Below, in pieces: positions 26,558 to 36,207 of a DNA stretch of 64,000 bases. The notes under the pieces were generated by a model. That model searched no databases. It worked only from the letters and a program-made list of their open reading frames with translations, and was not told where the DNA came from. Source of the stretch: Aliihoeflea sp. 40Bstr573. Its GTDB lineage: Bacteria; Pseudomonadota; Alphaproteobacteria; Rhizobiales; Rhizobiaceae. Within the stretch, counting starts at the first letter, position 1. Each line of letters opens with the position of its first letter. The stretch lies in NCBI RefSeq assembly GCF_024105655.1, contig NZ_JAAAMH010000005.1, positions 1-64,000 on the forward strand, written 5' to 3'. A program made the translations under genes and the position numbers.

Positions 26558-27799
26558 ATGACCGAACCAGAGACTTCGCATCCCGACGACCGCTACGCGG
26601 CGTTTCGCCATTCCTCCTATCTGCGGTTCTGGGTTGCGCGGTTCTTGATGACCTTCGCGACGCAGATCGTGTCGGTCGCGGTCGGCTGGCAAGTCTACGA
26701 CCTGACGCGCGATCCGTTCGATCTCGGCCTCGTCGGGCTCGTCCAGTTCGCGCCGGCGCTCTTGCTTGTGCTGGTCACGGGAGCGGTGGCGGACCGGTTC
26801 GGGCGGCGCCTCGTCATGGGCCTCGCATCACTGCTGGAGATGGGCTGCGCGGCGGCGCTGCTTTATCTGTCCGTTCGCGGGCTTGGCTCGGCCGCTCCCA
26901 TCTTCGCGGTGCTGCTCGTCTTCGGCGTCGCGCGCGCCTTCTTCGGCCCGGCTTCCGCCTCGCTCGTCGCCAATCTGGTTCCGGCGAAGGATTTCGCCAA
27001 TGCGGTGGCGTGGAACTCGTCGGCCTGGCAGACGGCGACGATCGTCGGACCGGTCGCGGGCGGCCTCCTCTACGGGCTCGCGAGCGAAGCCGCCTACGGC
27101 ACGGCGGCGGCCATGATGTTCATCGCTTCGCTGCTGATCTTCTCGATCCCGAAGCCGAAGCAGCATACCGAGACCGAACGGCCATCGCTGGAGACGATCT
27201 TTGCCGGCTTCCGCTACATCCGGTCGGAAAAGGTTGTGCTCGGTGCGATCTCGCTCGACCTCTTCGCCGTGCTTCTTGGCGGCGCGGTCGCTCTCCTGCC
27301 GGTCTACGCGCGCGACATCCTCGAACTCGGACCCTGGGGCCTCGGCCTCCTGCGCGCGGCGCCCGGCATCGGCGCGATCGGCGTCGCCATCTGGCTTGCC
27401 GGTCACCCGATCCGCGACCATGCCGGCATCGTCATGTTCGTTTTCGTCGGGCTCTTCGGCGTCTTCACCGCGCTCTTCGGCCTGTCGACGATCCCATGGT
27501 TGTCGATCCTCGCGCTGGCGCTTCTTGGCGCGGCCGACATGATCTCGGTCTATATCCGCGAGACGCTGATCCAGCTGTGGACGCCCGACCGGGTGCGCGG
27601 CCGGGTCAACGCCGTAAACATGGTGTTCGTCGGCGCGTCGAACGAGCTTGGCGAATTCCGCGCGGGCACAATGGCGGCGCTCATCGGCACGGTTCCGGCG
27701 GTGGTGCTGGGGGGCGTCGGTGCGATCGGCGTCGCTGGGCTCTGGGCCTGGCTATTTCCCGAGCTCAGAAAGGCGCGACGTCTGGACGGACGCATGTGA
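26558..27799 (+). CDS. MFS transporter (enterobactin-exporter-like, MFS_3)
   Basis: A 413-residue major facilitator with twelve predicted helices. The opening FRHSSYLRFWVARFLMTFATQIVSVAVGWQVYDLT and VTGAVADRFGRRLVMG, with the central SLETIFAGFRYIRSEKVVLGAISLDLFAVLLGGAVALLP block, match the MFS_3/EntS-like group. The exported compound is unknown. Its last 48 bases overlap the amidotransferase gene on the opposite strand. The ribosome site is weak. Confidence 0.87.
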   Translation: MTEPETSHPDDRYAAFRHSSYLRFWVARFLMTFATQIVSVAVGWQVYDLTRDPFDLGLVGLVQFAPALLLVLVTGAVADRFGRRLVMGLASLLEMGCAAALLYLSVRGLGSAAPIFAVLLVFGVARAFFGPASASLVANLVPAKDFANAVAWNSSAWQTATIVGPVAGGLLYGLASEAAYGTAAAMMFIASLLIFSIPKPKQHTETERPSLETIFAGFRYIRSEKVVLGAISLDLFAVLLGGAVALLPVYARDILELGPWGLGLLRAAPGIGAIGVAIWLAGHPIRDHAGIVMFVFVGLFGVFTALFGLSTIPWLSILALALLGAADMISVYIRETLIQLWTPDRVRGRVNAVNMVFVGASNELGEFRAGTMAALIGTVPAVVLGGVGAIGVAGLWAWLFPELRKARRLDGRM

Positions 27800-28537
27800 G
27801 GCCACGAAGGCCTCGCGGTCGAAGATCAGCTTCAAGAAGCCGTCGAGCCACGATTTGAGCGTCTGGTCCCACAGCAGGCGGCCGTGAAGATGGTCCCGGC
27901 CCTGCTGCGCGCCGGGCAGCACGAAGCGGTGAGCGCCTTTGACGACCCATTTGTGCATCATGACACGCGTCAGCTCGGCATGGAACTGGATGCCCCAGGC
28001 ATTGTGCCCGTATCGGAAGGCCTGATTGGGATAGGATTCCGCGGTCGCCAGAAGTTTCGCGCCCGAAGGGAGCGAAAAGCCCTCGCGATGGAACTGGTAA
28101 ACCATCGACGGCCAGTCGAGTGGCAGGGCGCGCGCCTCTTCTGTCGCCTCGATCGGATACCAGCCGATCTCGACATGCCCATCCTCGCGCCCGTTGACCG
28201 TTCCGCCGAGATGATTGACCAGCATCTGCGCGCCGAGACAGATGCCCAAAAACGGCTTTTCCTCGCGCAGCGGCACGGAAATCCAGTCGGTTTCGCGCTT
28301 GACGAATTCGTCCGGATCATTAGCGCTCATCGGCCCGCCGAAGATCACGACACCTTCATGGTCCGCGAGCGTGGCAGGCAGTGCGTCGCCTAGGGGAGGG
28401 CGGCGGATGTCGAGGTGGTAGCCGTCCGCGGCGAGCAACTGCCCGACGCGGCCGGGGCTCGAATGCTCCTGATGCAAGACGATCAGGATCTGCTTTCCGT
28501 GATGGGTAGCGGCTTTCGAGATCGGTCCGTGGAGCAT
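27752..28537 (-). CDS. class I glutamine amidotransferase-like protein
   Basis: A 261-residue stand-alone GATase of the GMP-synthase-like type. The nucleophile elbow GICLGAQ places Cys at C100; H186 and E188 (IQFHAELT) complete the triad. FGGPMSAND is the conserved turn. Such proteins hydrolyse glutamine or act on gamma-glutamyl substrates such as gamma-glutamyl polyamines; here there is no synthetase partner nearby. Start at 28537, four bases after the TerB-like gene stop, so the two are co-transcribed. Its 3' end runs 48 bases into the convergent MFS gene. Confidence 0.85.
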   Translation of the reverse strand: MLHGPISKAATHHGKQILIVLHQEHSSPGRVGQLLAADGYHLDIRRPPLGDALPATLADHEGVVIFGGPMSANDPDEFVKRETDWISVPLREEKPFLGICLGAQMLVNHLGGTVNGREDGHVEIGWYPIEATEEARALPLDWPSMVYQFHREGFSLPSGAKLLATAESYPNQAFRYGHNAWGIQFHAELTRVMMHKWVVKGAHRFVLPGAQQGRDHLHGRLLWDQTLKSWLDGFLKLIFDREAFVASHASVQTSRLSELGK

Positions 28538-28541
28538 CCGT

Positions 28542-29015
28542 CTATCCGTGTTTTTCGTCCCTGGCCTGCAAACGCTCGGCGATACGCTGGCGCAGCGCAA
28601 CGCGATCTGGCCCATCGATGCCGACGAGCTCGGAAACCCGCCAGACGAGATTGTCTTCCAGTTCGTGGCGCTCGCCATCGGCATAGACCATTTCCCACAA
28701 GAGCAGGATCAGTTCCTGGCGCGCGGGCTGGTCGAGATGGCGGTTGATGACGCTCGTGAACGCATAGAGGTCGACGGCATCGCGTTCCGCAGTCTCGCCG
28801 GCGACGAGGATGCGGTCGAGTTCCACACCGGAAAGCCGGTACGCTTCCGCGATGGTCCGTCGTAGCGCTTCGGCTTCGTCCGCACCGCGCACGCCGTCGG
28901 CGTCGATTATGTGGTACATCAAGGCCGCGACCGCAACCCGGGGATCGTCGGAGCGGTCCGAGTCCGATCGCCCGGCGGGAACGTCACGGAAAAGCGAAAT
29001 AAGGCGGTCGAGCAT
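28542..29015 (-). CDS. TerB-like (DjlA N-domain-like) protein
   Basis: A 157-residue all-helical protein of the TerB family (COG4103 type): VAVAALMYHIIDADGVRGADEAEALRR and ELILLLWEMVYADGERHELEDNLVWRVSELVGI are the two repeats with acidic DADG/YADGE metal-binding motifs. Function unknown; homologues are common beside housekeeping genes in Rhizobiales. ATG at 29015 gives the usual MLDRLISLF start; an in-frame GTG at 29042 with a nearby weak site is an alternative. It heads a two-gene unit with the amidotransferase. Confidence 0.82.
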   Translation of the reverse strand: MLDRLISLFRDVPAGRSDSDRSDDPRVAVAALMYHIIDADGVRGADEAEALRRTIAEAYRLSGVELDRILVAGETAERDAVDLYAFTSVINRHLDQPARQELILLLWEMVYADGERHELEDNLVWRVSELVGIDGPDRVALRQRIAERLQARDEKHG

Positions 29016-29163
29016 GAGGTGGCGTTGGATCCTTTGCGGCACGACCAGCGAATCGTGGCCAACTGCCTTTATTTAACGCAAGGATGGTGAAAAGGCCACG
29101 ATGCGGGCAATCACCAGTGTATCTGCCTTGGCGCGCGGAACGAAAGCTGGAGCGGCGTAGGCC

Positions 29164-30987
29164 TCAAAACAGCCTGAACCGGCTCTCCGTGACGGGCTTC
29201 TCGCCTTCCTGGACGCCCGGATCGTCGGGGATCGGCATCCTAGCCGGCCGGTCGGTGTCGTCCTCGATCAGTTCGGCGTCGAGCGGAGCGGAAGCTGCCG
29301 GCTCTGCAACGCCTGGAACCGGCTTCGGGCCGAGGGGGGCGATGGGGGCCGGGGCCTTGGCGTCGTTCGCGGCGACCGGGCGGGTCGGTTCCGGTCTGGG
29401 TGCCGGTTTTTCGGAGAGCTTTTCGGAGGGCTTGGATTCGACGATCGGCTCGGCTTCGACTTTGGCGACGGGTTCGGCGGCGGGGGCTGCCACAACGGCC
29501 TCAGCCTGGGCCGGCTTCTTTTCGGGCTCCTTTTCCGGCCGGGGTGCGGGCTTCATCGGCTCGTCGACAATGATGTCCTCGACCGGCTCCGGTGCAGGGC
29601 CGGCGGCCGGCTTTGACGCCTGATGCTCGTGCTCGATCGGTGCGGGTAGGGTGGGAGTGATCGCCAGCGCTTCGTCGCCGGCCTCGATGACCTGTCCGAG
29701 GCGTTCGACCGGAGCGCGCCATTCGAACGCGTCGAGGCGGCCGGTCACTGGCGACAGCGGGGCCCAGCGGTCCGAGACGTAGCCATCGGCGACCCACACC
29801 GGATCGCGCGGCGCGCGCACGGCCTTGCCGAGCCACTGGCGCACACGGCCCTGGTCGCCGGTCTCGGCTTCCTCGATGTCGGCCAAAAGCAGGTACGCGC
29901 CTTCGCGCGGCTCCTGCCGGATCGCGGCCTCGGCCTGCGCGCGGGCCAGCTTGTAGTCGCCAGCGGCGAGCGCCGCGCGGGCGACGGTGAGCGCGGATTC
30001 GGGATTGTTCTGCTTCAGCGCCTGCAGCTTCTTCGCCCGCGTGAGGCGGTCGAGCGTGGAATCGCCGAGGCGCGCATTGACGTATGCGTCCGCGATTTCA
30101 GGATGCGCGTTGCGCTTCCAGCCGGCCTCGAGGATTTTCGCGCCCTTGCGAAGATCGTCGAGGCGGAACAGAGCCTTGGCGGCGATGACGGCGGCCGGGA
30201 CCAGATTGGGCGCGAGGCGGTGGGCCTCGAGCGCTGCGTTCTTTGCCTGTACGGGCTCGGCATCGAGCAGTTCCATCGCCTTGGCGGTCAGGAGCACGGC
30301 CTTGCGGCGTTCCGCCGTCTCGCGGTCGATTTGCTGCGTCGATTTCTGCGTGTCGACGAGGCGCAGGGCGGCATCCCAATCGCCGGCCTCCGACTTTTCC
30401 TCCAGCGCGGCTCCGGATGCCCAGGCAAGCTGCGGCGCAGCTTCGACCGCGCGCTCGGCATAGTGCCGCGCGGCCTGCCGGTCGCCGACGCGCTCGGCCT
30501 CGAGATAAAGGCCGCGCAAGCCGAGAAGCTTCATCTCGGGCTTGTCGAGCATGGCTTCGAATTTTTGCCGCGCGCCGGGATGGTCACCTTCCAGCAGGGA
30601 TGCCTGCGCGTCGAGGAGATGGACCAGCGGTTCGCGGTCCGACGAAAGAAGCTTCAGCGCCTCCTTCTTCTTGCGTCGCGCGAGCGCCGGATCGCCGGCG
30701 CCGGCCGCGATCATGCCCATGGAAAGCGCCTCGTAGCCGCGGTCGCGACGGCGCGTGCGGAAGTGGCGGGAGATCGTGTGCGGGCTGGTGACGATCGATT
30801 TTACCAGCCACCAGAGGATCATCACGGCGGCGACGACACCCGTGATCAGGATGGCCGCGACCAGCAGGCTGACCTGCATCTGGTAGCCGCCGAATGTGAG
30901 CGTCAGGTCACCGGGGCGGTCGGCGAGCCAGGCGAAGGCAAAGCCGAGAACGAAGACGGGAACGAGGAAGAACAGGATGCGGATCAT
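29164..30987 (-). CDS. hemY: heme biosynthesis HemY-family TPR protein
   Basis: A 607-residue inner-membrane protein. Two membrane helices (about residues 4-24 and 40-62) are followed by the HemY_N signature (WWLVKSIVTSPHTISRHFRTRRRDRGYEAL) and a tetratricopeptide-repeat region (about 95-400). The last 150 residues are a Pro/Ala/Glu/Lys-rich, probably disordered tail. In alphaproteobacteria hemY lies with hemC and hemD, as here, though its direct role in heme synthesis is unclear. It is the last gene of the leftward hemC-hemD-mitofilin-hemY operon. Confidence 0.9.
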   Translation of the reverse strand: MIRILFFLVPVFVLGFAFAWLADRPGDLTLTFGGYQMQVSLLVAAILITGVVAAVMILWWLVKSIVTSPHTISRHFRTRRRDRGYEALSMGMIAAGAGDPALARRKKKEALKLLSSDREPLVHLLDAQASLLEGDHPGARQKFEAMLDKPEMKLLGLRGLYLEAERVGDRQAARHYAERAVEAAPQLAWASGAALEEKSEAGDWDAALRLVDTQKSTQQIDRETAERRKAVLLTAKAMELLDAEPVQAKNAALEAHRLAPNLVPAAVIAAKALFRLDDLRKGAKILEAGWKRNAHPEIADAYVNARLGDSTLDRLTRAKKLQALKQNNPESALTVARAALAAGDYKLARAQAEAAIRQEPREGAYLLLADIEEAETGDQGRVRQWLGKAVRAPRDPVWVADGYVSDRWAPLSPVTGRLDAFEWRAPVERLGQVIEAGDEALAITPTLPAPIEHEHQASKPAAGPAPEPVEDIIVDEPMKPAPRPEKEPEKKPAQAEAVVAAPAAEPVAKVEAEPIVESKPSEKLSEKPAPRPEPTRPVAANDAKAPAPIAPLGPKPVPGVAEPAASAPLDAELIEDDTDRPARMPIPDDPGVQEGEKPVTESRFRLF

Positions 30988-31001
30988 GATGTTTCGTTCC
31001 C

Positions 31002-32357
31002 TCAGGCGCCCTGGAGCGCGGTGGTCAGAGCGCGGTCGATCAACTGATCGGCGGCGTGGCGGGCGCGCACCTTGGCCATGAAGTCCGCGCCGGCGGCCTG
31101 AACGTTCTCGGGCAGGCTGTCGTATTCAGCGATGGCCCGCTCGTAGTCGTCGGCGCGCACCGAGGCCTCGAGCCGCGCGACCTTCGCACCGACATCTTCG
31201 CCTTCGGCCATGCCCACGGGCCGGACCTGGACGAGCGAGCGGGCGCTGGCCGACAGGCGGTCCATGATGCCGGCATTCTCGTCGACCCCGCTGGAGGCGG
31301 CGACCATCGCCTGCGCGGCCGCTCCCGCCTCTGCGGCGATCTCCGCCCGCGTCGCAACGCCGTCGGCCGCGAAGTCCCGCAATTCGCCGACCTCCGCCGC
31401 CTCGGCGTCGAGGCCGGCATAGGTTTCGAGTTCCGTCATGAAGGGCTGGCCGCGATCGATCGCGGATTTGAGCGCAGACGCCGCGATGACACGTTCCGCG
31501 CCGCTGTTCTCCAGTTCCGCGAGGCGTGCCTCGATGTCGTCGAGCCGCGCGGCATTGGCGCTCGATGCCTCGCCGGCGCTCGCCAGCTGCTGCTCGACTT
31601 CGGCAAGCGCGGCTTCTGCGTCGGGCGCGTCATTGATGGCGGCGATCGCCTGTTCAAGTGCGGCGAGCCGCTGCTCGGTCGCCGCGCTGTCGCCCGACGC
31701 CGCGCGCAGCTCCTCGATCTGGGAGCGCAGCGCGGCTACGTCTTCGGACGGGCCGGCATTTGCGATTTCGCCGCGGAGCGTCTCGATTTGGGCCTGAAGC
31801 GCTGCCACCTGCTCGTCATTGCCCGGCTGCGAGCCGGGCCAGATGCCGGCCGCCTGCAGGCCCGCGCCGAGCGCGAGCACGATCAAGCCGCCGATGATGC
31901 CGCCCATCAAGGCGCTGCCACCGCGCTTTGCCGTCGCCTGAGCCGTGACGGGACGCGGTGAAGTCGCCTGCGGGCCGGCGAAGGCCGACGGCGTCGCGGG
32001 CTTGGATTCGGATTTGGAAGATGACTTGGCGTTGTCATCCGTCTTGGCGGCGAGGCCGGGCTTGTCACTGGCCTTCGTCTCACGGGCCGTCGCCGTCGAT
32101 GAGGCGGCGGGCTTGGCGGGTTCGACCGTGGAGGCAGGGGCCTTCATGTCCTTGGCCGGCTCCGTCTTGGCCTCGACGGCGGCGGCGGCCGCCTTGTCGG
32201 GGCTGATCGCCGCGGGGTCGGTGATGTCGCTGACATTCTCCTCCGACGTGCCGGGCTTTGAGGTTTCATCGAGACGCGTCACGTCCTTCGGGTCGATATC
32301 GACGGTCGATCCGGCCTTCTTCGGCTGCGAATAGCGTGATTTCGGCGTCTTCGACAT
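31002..32357 (-). CDS. mitofilin-like membrane protein (COG4223)
   Basis: A 451-residue protein. The first 145 residues are low-complexity (Lys/Ala/Thr/Ser/Pro) and cytoplasmic. One membrane helix follows (GGIIGGLIVLALGAGLQAAG). A long coiled coil (about 175-300, QAQIETLRGEIANA to QQLASAGEA) and a C-terminal helical domain (SARSLVQVRPVGMAEGEDV) complete the layout of alphaproteobacterial homologues of mitochondrial Mic60/mitofilin. Mic60 homologues shape inner-membrane invaginations. ATG at 32357 has an AGGGGAG site. It sits between hemD and hemY, the normal place in Rhizobiales. Confidence 0.85.
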   Translation of the reverse strand: MSKTPKSRYSQPKKAGSTVDIDPKDVTRLDETSKPGTSEENVSDITDPAAISPDKAAAAAVEAKTEPAKDMKAPASTVEPAKPAASSTATARETKASDKPGLAAKTDDNAKSSSKSESKPATPSAFAGPQATSPRPVTAQATAKRGGSALMGGIIGGLIVLALGAGLQAAGIWPGSQPGNDEQVAALQAQIETLRGEIANAGPSEDVAALRSQIEELRAASGDSAATEQRLAALEQAIAAINDAPDAEAALAEVEQQLASAGEASSANAARLDDIEARLAELENSGAERVIAASALKSAIDRGQPFMTELETYAGLDAEAAEVGELRDFAADGVATRAEIAAEAGAAAQAMVAASSGVDENAGIMDRLSASARSLVQVRPVGMAEGEDVGAKVARLEASVRADDYERAIAEYDSLPENVQAAGADFMAKVRARHAADQLIDRALTTALQGA

Positions 32358-32368
32358 GCCACTCCCCT

Positions 32369-33088
32369 TCAATTACCCAGATGCGGCCGGGCCGCGCTTT
32401 GATCAAGTTCGGCGAGCTTTGCCAGCATGCCCGCTTCGTCGGGCATTGCCGCGACGGCGATCTGCCGATCCTTCAGCCCTGCTGCCGCCTCGGCGGAAAT
32501 GCACACGAAGACCGTAGTCTGGAAGCTGGATTGCGCCTCTGCAGCGATCCTATCCAGAATTTCGCCCCCGCGCTGCGAATAGACCAATGCGACCCACAAC
32601 GGTTCGGGCCCCAGTTTGGTTCCGGTTTCGTCCGGCGCAAGTTCGACGGCGCGGGCGTCGTAGAGCTCGATTTCGGTCACCCGATGGCCCTGCGCTTGAA
32701 GGGCAAGCTTCAGTTCGGGACGGCGCACGCGGCCGGTCAGGTGCACGACATGCGATCTTGCAGCAAGGCGGCCGGCAAGCGCCTGAGACAGCGCCCTCGC
32801 ATCGGGCGCGACGAGCGCCACGTCGCGCCCCGCGGCCTTTGCAGTTCTCGCGCCGACGACATGGAGCGGCAGGTCGCGCAGCTTTTCCATGAATGCTGCA
32901 GGCGCGTGGCGGAAGGCATTGGCGCTCGTGGCCACGATGGCGTCGATGCCGTCGGGCAGTTCGGCCGGCCGAAGCGGCACGATCTCGGTCAAGGGCAGGA
33001 TGACCGGCTCGAAGCCGCGCTCGATCAGCCGCGCGGCGGTGGCGGAGGCGCCGGGCTCGGGCCGGGTCACCAGCACGCGCCGCGCCAT
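32369..33088 (-). CDS. hemD: uroporphyrinogen-III synthase
   Basis: A 239-residue HemD: two-domain protein starting MARRVLVTRPEPGASATAARL with the PLTEIVPL block, IVATSANAFRHAP, HVVGARTAKAAG, and the second-domain LYDARAVELAPDE and VALVYSQRGGEIL. It cyclises hydroxymethylbilane made by HemC with inversion of ring D. HemD is poorly conserved, but position two bases after hemC supports the call. Confidence 0.93.
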   Translation of the reverse strand: MARRVLVTRPEPGASATAARLIERGFEPVILPLTEIVPLRPAELPDGIDAIVATSANAFRHAPAAFMEKLRDLPLHVVGARTAKAAGRDVALVAPDARALSQALAGRLAARSHVVHLTGRVRRPELKLALQAQGHRVTEIELYDARAVELAPDETGTKLGPEPLWVALVYSQRGGEILDRIAAEAQSSFQTTVFVCISAEAAAGLKDRQIAVAAMPDEAGMLAKLAELDQSAARPHLGN

Positions 33089-33090
33089 CG

Positions 33091-34020
33091 TCAGCTCCAG
33101 CTTTCGAAGAAGGCGGGACCGGCACGGTCGCGAATGTCCGCACCTGCTTTGGCGCCGATCGATGCGGCGTCGCCGGCACGGCCCTCGGCCCGGATTTCGT
33201 GCACCTGCCTTCCGTCCGGAGACAGGATCATGCCGAAGAAGGAGAGGGCGTCGCCGTCGATCCGCGCATGGCCGGCCAGCGGCGTGCGGCAGGACCCGTC
33301 GAGCGTTGCCAGAAAGGCGCGCTCGCAGGTCAGCGCTTCGGTCGTTGCGCGATGCCCGATTGGGGCGAGCAGATCGCCGATGCGCGCGTCACCGACGCGG
33401 CTTTCGATGCAGATCGCGCCCTGGCCCGGCGCGGGCGGGAAGGTTTCGACCGGCAGGAGTTCGGTGATGACATGGGCGAGCCCGAGCCGTTTCAGCCCGG
33501 CATTGGCGAGCAGCGTCGCATCGACCACGCCTTCTTCCAGCTTGCGCAGCCGCGTCTGCACGTTGCCGCGATAGAGCACCACGTCGATATCTGGGCGCAG
33601 GCGACGGATCAGCGCCTGTCGGCGAAGGGAGGAGGAGCCGATGACGGCGTTTTCGGGCAGGTCGAGCAGCCTCTTCGCCGCGCGGCCGATATAGGCGTCG
33701 CGCACGTCCTCGCGTTGCAGAAAGCAGGAGAGCTCCAGCCCGTCCGGCAGCACTGTCGGCATGTCCTTCGACGAGTGAACGGCGATGTCGATCGCGCCCG
33801 ACAGGAGCGATTCCTCGATCTCCTTGGTGAAGAGGCCCTTGCCGCCGGCCTCGGACAGCGGACGGTCCTGGATGCGGTCGCCGGAAGTGGAGATGACGAC
33901 GATTTCAAACGCGTCTTGCGGCAGGGCGTGGGCGGCCATCAGGCGCGCCCGAGTCTCTTCAGCCTGCGCCAGCGCAAGGGCGCTGCCGCGCGTTCCGATC
34001 CTCAACAGGTCTGTTTGCAT
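33091..34020 (-). CDS. hemC: hydroxymethylbilane synthase (porphobilinogen deaminase)
   Basis: A 309-residue Hem[18 protein letters not shown], the HSSKDMPT motif, [28 protein letters not shown] and the cofactor-binding cysteine in [13 protein letters not shown] (C244). It polymerises four porphobilinogens. ATG at 34020 is preferred; a TTG one codon upstream is in frame. It heads the leftward heme operon and is divergent from tsaD across 91 bases, a classic Rhizobiales arrangement. Confidence 0.97.
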   Translation of the reverse strand: MQTDLLRIGTRGSALALAQAEETRARLMAAHALPQDAFEIVVISTSGDRIQDRPLSEAGGKGLFTKEIEESLLSGAIDIAVHSSKDMPTVLPDGLELSCFLQREDVRDAYIGRAAKRLLDLPENAVIGSSSLRRQALIRRLRPDIDVVLYRGNVQTRLRKLEEGVVDATLLANAGLKRLGLAHVITELLPVETFPPAPGQGAICIESRVGDARIGDLLAPIGHRATTEALTCERAFLATLDGSCRTPLAGHARIDGDALSFFGMILSPDGRQVHEIRAEGRAGDAASIGAKAGADIRDRAGPAFFESWS

Positions 34021-34111
34021 CAAGTGGCGTCCGTGATAGGTCGCCCCTACCTAGCGGCGATGGCCGGCAACGGCAACCGAACGACCCGTTCCGAAAAGGT
34101 GTAGCGACGAA

Positions 34112-35185
34112 ATGCGCGTGCTTGGCATCGAGACGAGCTGCGACGAGACGGCGGCGGCGGTGGTCGAGCGCACGGCAGAGGGCGCGCCGCGCATCTTGTC
34201 GAACGTGGTGCTGAGCCAGATCGCGGATCATGCCGCCTTCGGCGGAGTCGTGCCGGAGATCGCCGCACGCGCGCATGTCGAGGCCGTCGATGGCGTCATC
34301 GAGGCGGCGCTGGCCGAGGCGGACGTGCGGCTTTGCGATCTCGACGCCATCGCCGTTACCGCCGGGCCGGGCCTGATCGGGGGGCTCATCGTCGGGCTGA
34401 TGACGGCGAAGGCGCTTTCGGCCGCATCCGGCGTGCCGCTCGTCGCGATCAACCATCTCGAAGGCCATGCGCTGACGGCGCGGCTCGTCGAGGACGTGGC
34501 CTTCCCCTATCTGCTGCTGCTCGTCTCCGGCGGGCACACGCAGATCGTCGAGGTGAGCGGCATCGGTGACTATCGCCGGCTCGGTTCCACCATCGACGAT
34601 GCGCTCGGCGAAGCCTTCGACAAGACCGCGAAGCTTCTCGGCCTGCCCTATCCGGGCGGCCCGAGCGTTGAGGAATGGGGGGCGCGGGGCGATGCGAAGC
34701 GTTTTGCCTTCCCGCGCCCGCTGCGCGGGGAGGCGCGTCCCGACTTTTCCTTTTCCGGCCTCAAGACGGCGGTTCGGCAGGCGGCGAACTCCATCGCGCC
34801 GCTTTCCGACCAGGACGTCGCGGACATCTGCGCCTCCTTCCAGCGAGCCATCGTCGAGACGCTGCAGGAACGGCTCGGCAAGGCGCTGTCCGCCTTTCCT
34901 GCCGTTGAGGATCGCGTGCTGGTGGTCGCCGGCGGCGTTGCCGCCAACAAGGCGATCCGCGCCGCGCTCGAAGCGTCCTGCGCGCAGGCCGGCTTCCGGC
35001 TGATCGCGCCGCCGCTGGCGCTGTGCACCGACAATGCGGCGATGATCGCTTGGGCGGGCCTCGAGCGTCTTGCCGCAGGCATCGAGGGCGAGAACGCGAT
35101 GGCGCTCAGCCCGCGCTCGCGATGGCCGCTCGATGAGGGCGCCGCGCCGGTCATCGGTTCGGGCAAGCGGGGAGCGAAGGCATGA
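34112..35185 (+). CDS. tsaD: tRNA N6-adenosine threonylcarbamoyltransferase TsaD
   Basis: A 357-residue Kae1/TsaD protein: [37 protein letters not shown], metal-binding H115 and H119 (AINHLEGH), [13 protein letters not shown] and the [23 protein letters not shown] block. It performs the last step of t6A37 tRNA modification. It overlaps gpsA by four bases (ATGA). Divergent from hemC. Confidence 0.97.
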   Translation: MRVLGIETSCDETAAAVVERTAEGAPRILSNVVLSQIADHAAFGGVVPEIAARAHVEAVDGVIEAALAEADVRLCDLDAIAVTAGPGLIGGLIVGLMTAKALSAASGVPLVAINHLEGHALTARLVEDVAFPYLLLLVSGGHTQIVEVSGIGDYRRLGSTIDDALGEAFDKTAKLLGLPYPGGPSVEEWGARGDAKRFAFPRPLRGEARPDFSFSGLKTAVRQAANSIAPLSDQDVADICASFQRAIVETLQERLGKALSAFPAVEDRVLVVAGGVAANKAIRAALEASCAQAGFRLIAPPLALCTDNAAMIAWAGLERLAAGIEGENAMALSPRSRWPLDEGAAPVIGSGKRGAKA

Positions 35186-36165
35186 GCGCGACGATCGCGA
35201 TCCTCGGCGGCGGGGCCTGGGGCACGGCGCTGGCCGTGACGATGGTCCGCGCCGGGCACGCGGCGCGGCTTTGGGCGCGCGACGCGCAGACGGTCGCCGC
35301 CATCAACGAACGCCGCGAAAACCCGCGCTACCTGCCGGGCATCGAGCTTGATGCAGGACTCGTCGCCTCGACCGACCTCGCCGCGACGCTTCAAGGCGTG
35401 ACTGCAATCCTGAGCGTCATCCCGACACAGGCCACGCGCGCGGTACTGACCGACGCCGCGCCTGCCATCGCCGCCGGCGTGCCGCTGGTGCTTGCCGCAA
35501 AGGGCATCGAGCGCGCGACCGGTCGCCTCGTGTCCGAGATCGCCGCCGAAATCCTGCCGGGCTCGCTCATCGGCGCGCTGTCGGGCCCAAGCTTCGCCAC
35601 CGACGTCGTACGCGGGCTGCCGACGGCGGTCACCATCGCCTGCGAGGACGGGGACCGCGCCTTCGCGCTCGCGGAGCTTTTCTCCGCGCCGGCCTTCCGC
35701 TGCTATTCTACCGACGATCTCGTCGGCGTCGAAATCGGCGGGGCGTTGAAGAACGTCCTTGCCATCGCCGCCGGAGCCGTATCGGGCGCGGGGCTCGGCG
35801 CCAGCGCGCAGGCTGCCACCATCACCCGCGGCTTCGTGGAACTGCGCCGCATCGGCGCGGCCTTCGGTGCGCGGCCGGAAACGCTGATGGGCCTGTCGGG
35901 TCTCGGCGACCTTCTCCTCACCTGCGGCTCGGCGCAGTCGCGAAACTTCGCCTATGGCATGGCGCTCGGCGCGGGCAAGTCCCGCGAAGGGCTGGCGCTC
36001 GCCGAAGGCGCGGCGACGGCCGGCATTGCGCTCAAGATCGCCCGCGAGCGCGGCGTCGAGGCGCCGATCATCGAGGCGACCGCCGAACTGATCGACGGGC
36101 ACATCACGATGAAGGATGCCGCGACGCGGCTGTTGGCCCGGCCGCTGAAGACCGAGACGGAGTAG
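35182..36165 (+). CDS. gpsA: glycerol-3-phosphate dehydrogenase [NAD(P)+]
   Basis: A 327-residue GpsA: nucleotide-binding [12 protein letters not shown] at the N-terminus, [20 protein letters not shown], and the [23 protein letters not shown] catalytic-lysine segment, with [11 protein letters not shown] near the end. It makes sn-glycerol 3-phosphate for phospholipids. Start overlaps tsaD (ATGA). In related genomes YciI and EVE genes often follow gpsA; here those genes are 34 kb away at the left end of the window. Confidence 0.97.
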   Translation: MSATIAILGGGAWGTALAVTMVRAGHAARLWARDAQTVAAINERRENPRYLPGIELDAGLVASTDLAATLQGVTAILSVIPTQATRAVLTDAAPAIAAGVPLVLAAKGIERATGRLVSEIAAEILPGSLIGALSGPSFATDVVRGLPTAVTIACEDGDRAFALAELFSAPAFRCYSTDDLVGVEIGGALKNVLAIAAGAVSGAGLGASAQAATITRGFVELRRIGAAFGARPETLMGLSGLGDLLLTCGSAQSRNFAYGMALGAGKSREGLALAEGAATAGIALKIARERGVEAPIIEATAELIDGHITMKDAATRLLARPLKTETE

Positions 36166-36207
36166 GCTTTTCCTTCTCTCGCAGGGAAAGAAGGAAGGGC
36201 CGCGCTC

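Noticed and set aside
29054-29100. Inverted repeat CGTGGCC / GGCCACG between TerB-like and hemY genes
   Set aside because: Seven-base arms with a 33-base loop and no T-run; easily expected by chance in GC-rich DNA.
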